Positions 5,578 to 6,095 of a DNA stretch of 6,095 nt are shown piece after piece. Position numbers and translations under genes: made by a program. The stretch lies in assembly GCA_003566475.1 (NCBI GenBank), contig PXDE01000135.1, forward strand, positions 1 to 6,095, given 5' to 3'. A model generated the notes under the pieces. The model was given only the letters and a program-made list of their open reading frames with translations. It was not told where the DNA came from and did not search any database. Origin of the DNA: PVC group bacterium. GTDB taxonomy: Bacteria > Verrucomicrobiota > Kiritimatiellia > SS1-B-03-39 > PXDE01. Every line of letters begins with the position of its first letter. The stretch's first letter is position 1.

Positions 5578-5733
5578 AGCACGCCAGCCGTCTCACCCCT
5601 CACCCGGCTGAACCCCGCAGTTCAGCGGCCTGCACTGCCCCCTGACCCCTCCTGCCCCGGGGAGCCGTTCCCGCGCTTGCCTTCCCCTCCGTTTTCCTGT
5701 ACCCATGTGCCCAAACAGGAGGAATGCCGCACC

Positions 5734-6095
5734 ATGAGAAAGACCCTGACCGCCGTTCTCGGGCTGATCGCCGCGCTCTCGCTCCCCGCCACCGCCACCC
5801 AGGTGGGGCTGTTCGCCTCGTTCTACGAGACCGACGAGTTCTCGGACACGTTCGGCTTCGGGTTCCGCACCCAGAAGGAGCTGGTCGACACCGTGTTCGG
5901 CGACATCCGGGCCACCTACTACCGGGACCTCACCCGCAAGGTCGACGGCGGACGGGGCGACCTTCCCCGCCTGCCTTTCGATGTCGAGGACATCGTGATC
6001 GAGGCCGGCCTGTCCTGGGCGTTCTTCGCCACCCCCACGCTGCACGCCTACATCGGCGGGGGCGGCAGCTACCATGTGCTGAGCGCGGACGGGAC
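5734..6095 (+). CDS. Probable outer-membrane beta-barrel protein (N-terminal part, runs off the window)
   Basis: The first 120 residues are visible and the frame stays open to the window edge. ATG 5734 is preceded by AGGAGGA (5717-5723) at 10 bases; an ATG at 5724 is in another frame. Residues 1-21 are a signal peptide: basic start MRK, a hydrophobic core TAVLGLIAALSL, and a signal peptidase I site after ATA (19-21). The mature part has amphipathic strands with alternating aromatic or hydrophobic residues and glycines: VGLFASFYE (24-32), TFGFGFR (39-45), FGDIRATYYRDL (55-66), IVIEAGLSWAFF (87-98) and LHAYIGGGGSYHVL (103-116). This is the pattern of OmpA/OmpW-like porin-fold proteins with short turns, placing it in the outer membrane. 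It has its own strong ribosome binding site and follows a long gap, so it is probably a separate transcription unit. The specific family cannot be decided without the C-terminus. Confidence 0.8.
   Translation, partial: MRKTLTAVLGLIAALSLPATATQVGLFASFYETDEFSDTFGFGFRTQKELVDTVFGDIRATYYRDLTRKVDGGRGDLPRLPFDVEDIVIEAGLSWAFFATPTLHAYIGGGGSYHVLSADG

Larger units (their letters stand above)
5180..5733. other. 554-base intergenic region rich in palindromes, no convincing gene
   Basis: Open frames exist on both strands here, but they lack ribosome binding sites, recognisable domains or plausible protein composition, and in DNA this rich in G and C they are expected by chance. The region holds a small hairpin (TCCCGC, loop CCT, GCGGGA at 5284-5298), a run of hairpins between 5389 and 5507, and a repeat cluster at 5521-5577, each described separately. 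Near the right end a possible -35 (TTGCCT, 5677-5682) lies 17 bases before TACCCA (5700-5705), a poor promoter match upstream of the outer-membrane protein gene. The palindromes look like dispersed intergenic repeats or terminators, not the remains of a gene. Confidence 0.6.

Noticed and set aside
5133..5611. Open frames on both strands in the gap after the dioxygenase gene (5309-5611 +, 5133-5603 -)
   Set aside because: They run through palindromic repeats, have no ribosome binding sites or domains, and are rich in Arg, Pro and Gly as expected from random GC-rich DNA.

Overview
The window is GC-rich DNA with all supported genes on the + strand. It carries a compact block of genes for exported or envelope proteins, a gene for a 2-oxoglutarate dioxygenase-like enzyme, a 554-base non-coding gap full of palindromes, and the start of an outer-membrane protein gene. 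Two large prepilin-like proteins have the FSLIEM cleavage site, a CPSG segment and a C-terminal FADGHV motif. Together with a lipoprotein and a probable beta-barrel, these point to a Gram-negative member of the Planctomycetes-Verrucomicrobia-Lentisphaerae-Kiritimatiellae group, where such proteins are greatly expanded. This placement is inference; there is no marker gene here.

Layout: 1-149 is the tail of an unidentified gene. 146-880 (called B1 here) encodes a membrane-anchored protein with two N-terminal helices and an extracytoplasmic alpha/beta domain. 855-1709 (P1) is a prepilin-like protein. After a short gap with a possible promoter, 1898-2620 (A) encodes a lipoprotein, 2617-3339 (B2) a paralogue of B1, and 3336-4277 (P2) a paralogue of P1. 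4301-5179 encodes a PhyH-type dioxygenase. 5180-5733 has no convincing gene but holds several hairpins, a 119-base segment with imperfect inverted ends, and a small inverted repeat bracketed by direct repeats. From 5734 to the window edge is an outer-membrane protein gene that is cut off.

The central observation is that B1-P1 and B2-P2 are two diverged copies of one two-gene module, and that lipoprotein A appears to be a third, more distant member of the B family. Lipoprotein, membrane-anchored protein and prepilin-like protein would all present their soluble parts outside the cytoplasmic membrane. Start and stop codons overlap as ATGA or by 26 bases at most junctions, so the genes of each module are probably made together. 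I do not recognise the A/B family; its function is unknown to me. A role alongside the prepilin-like proteins, as partner, anchor or assembly factor, is inference from gene order and shared location.
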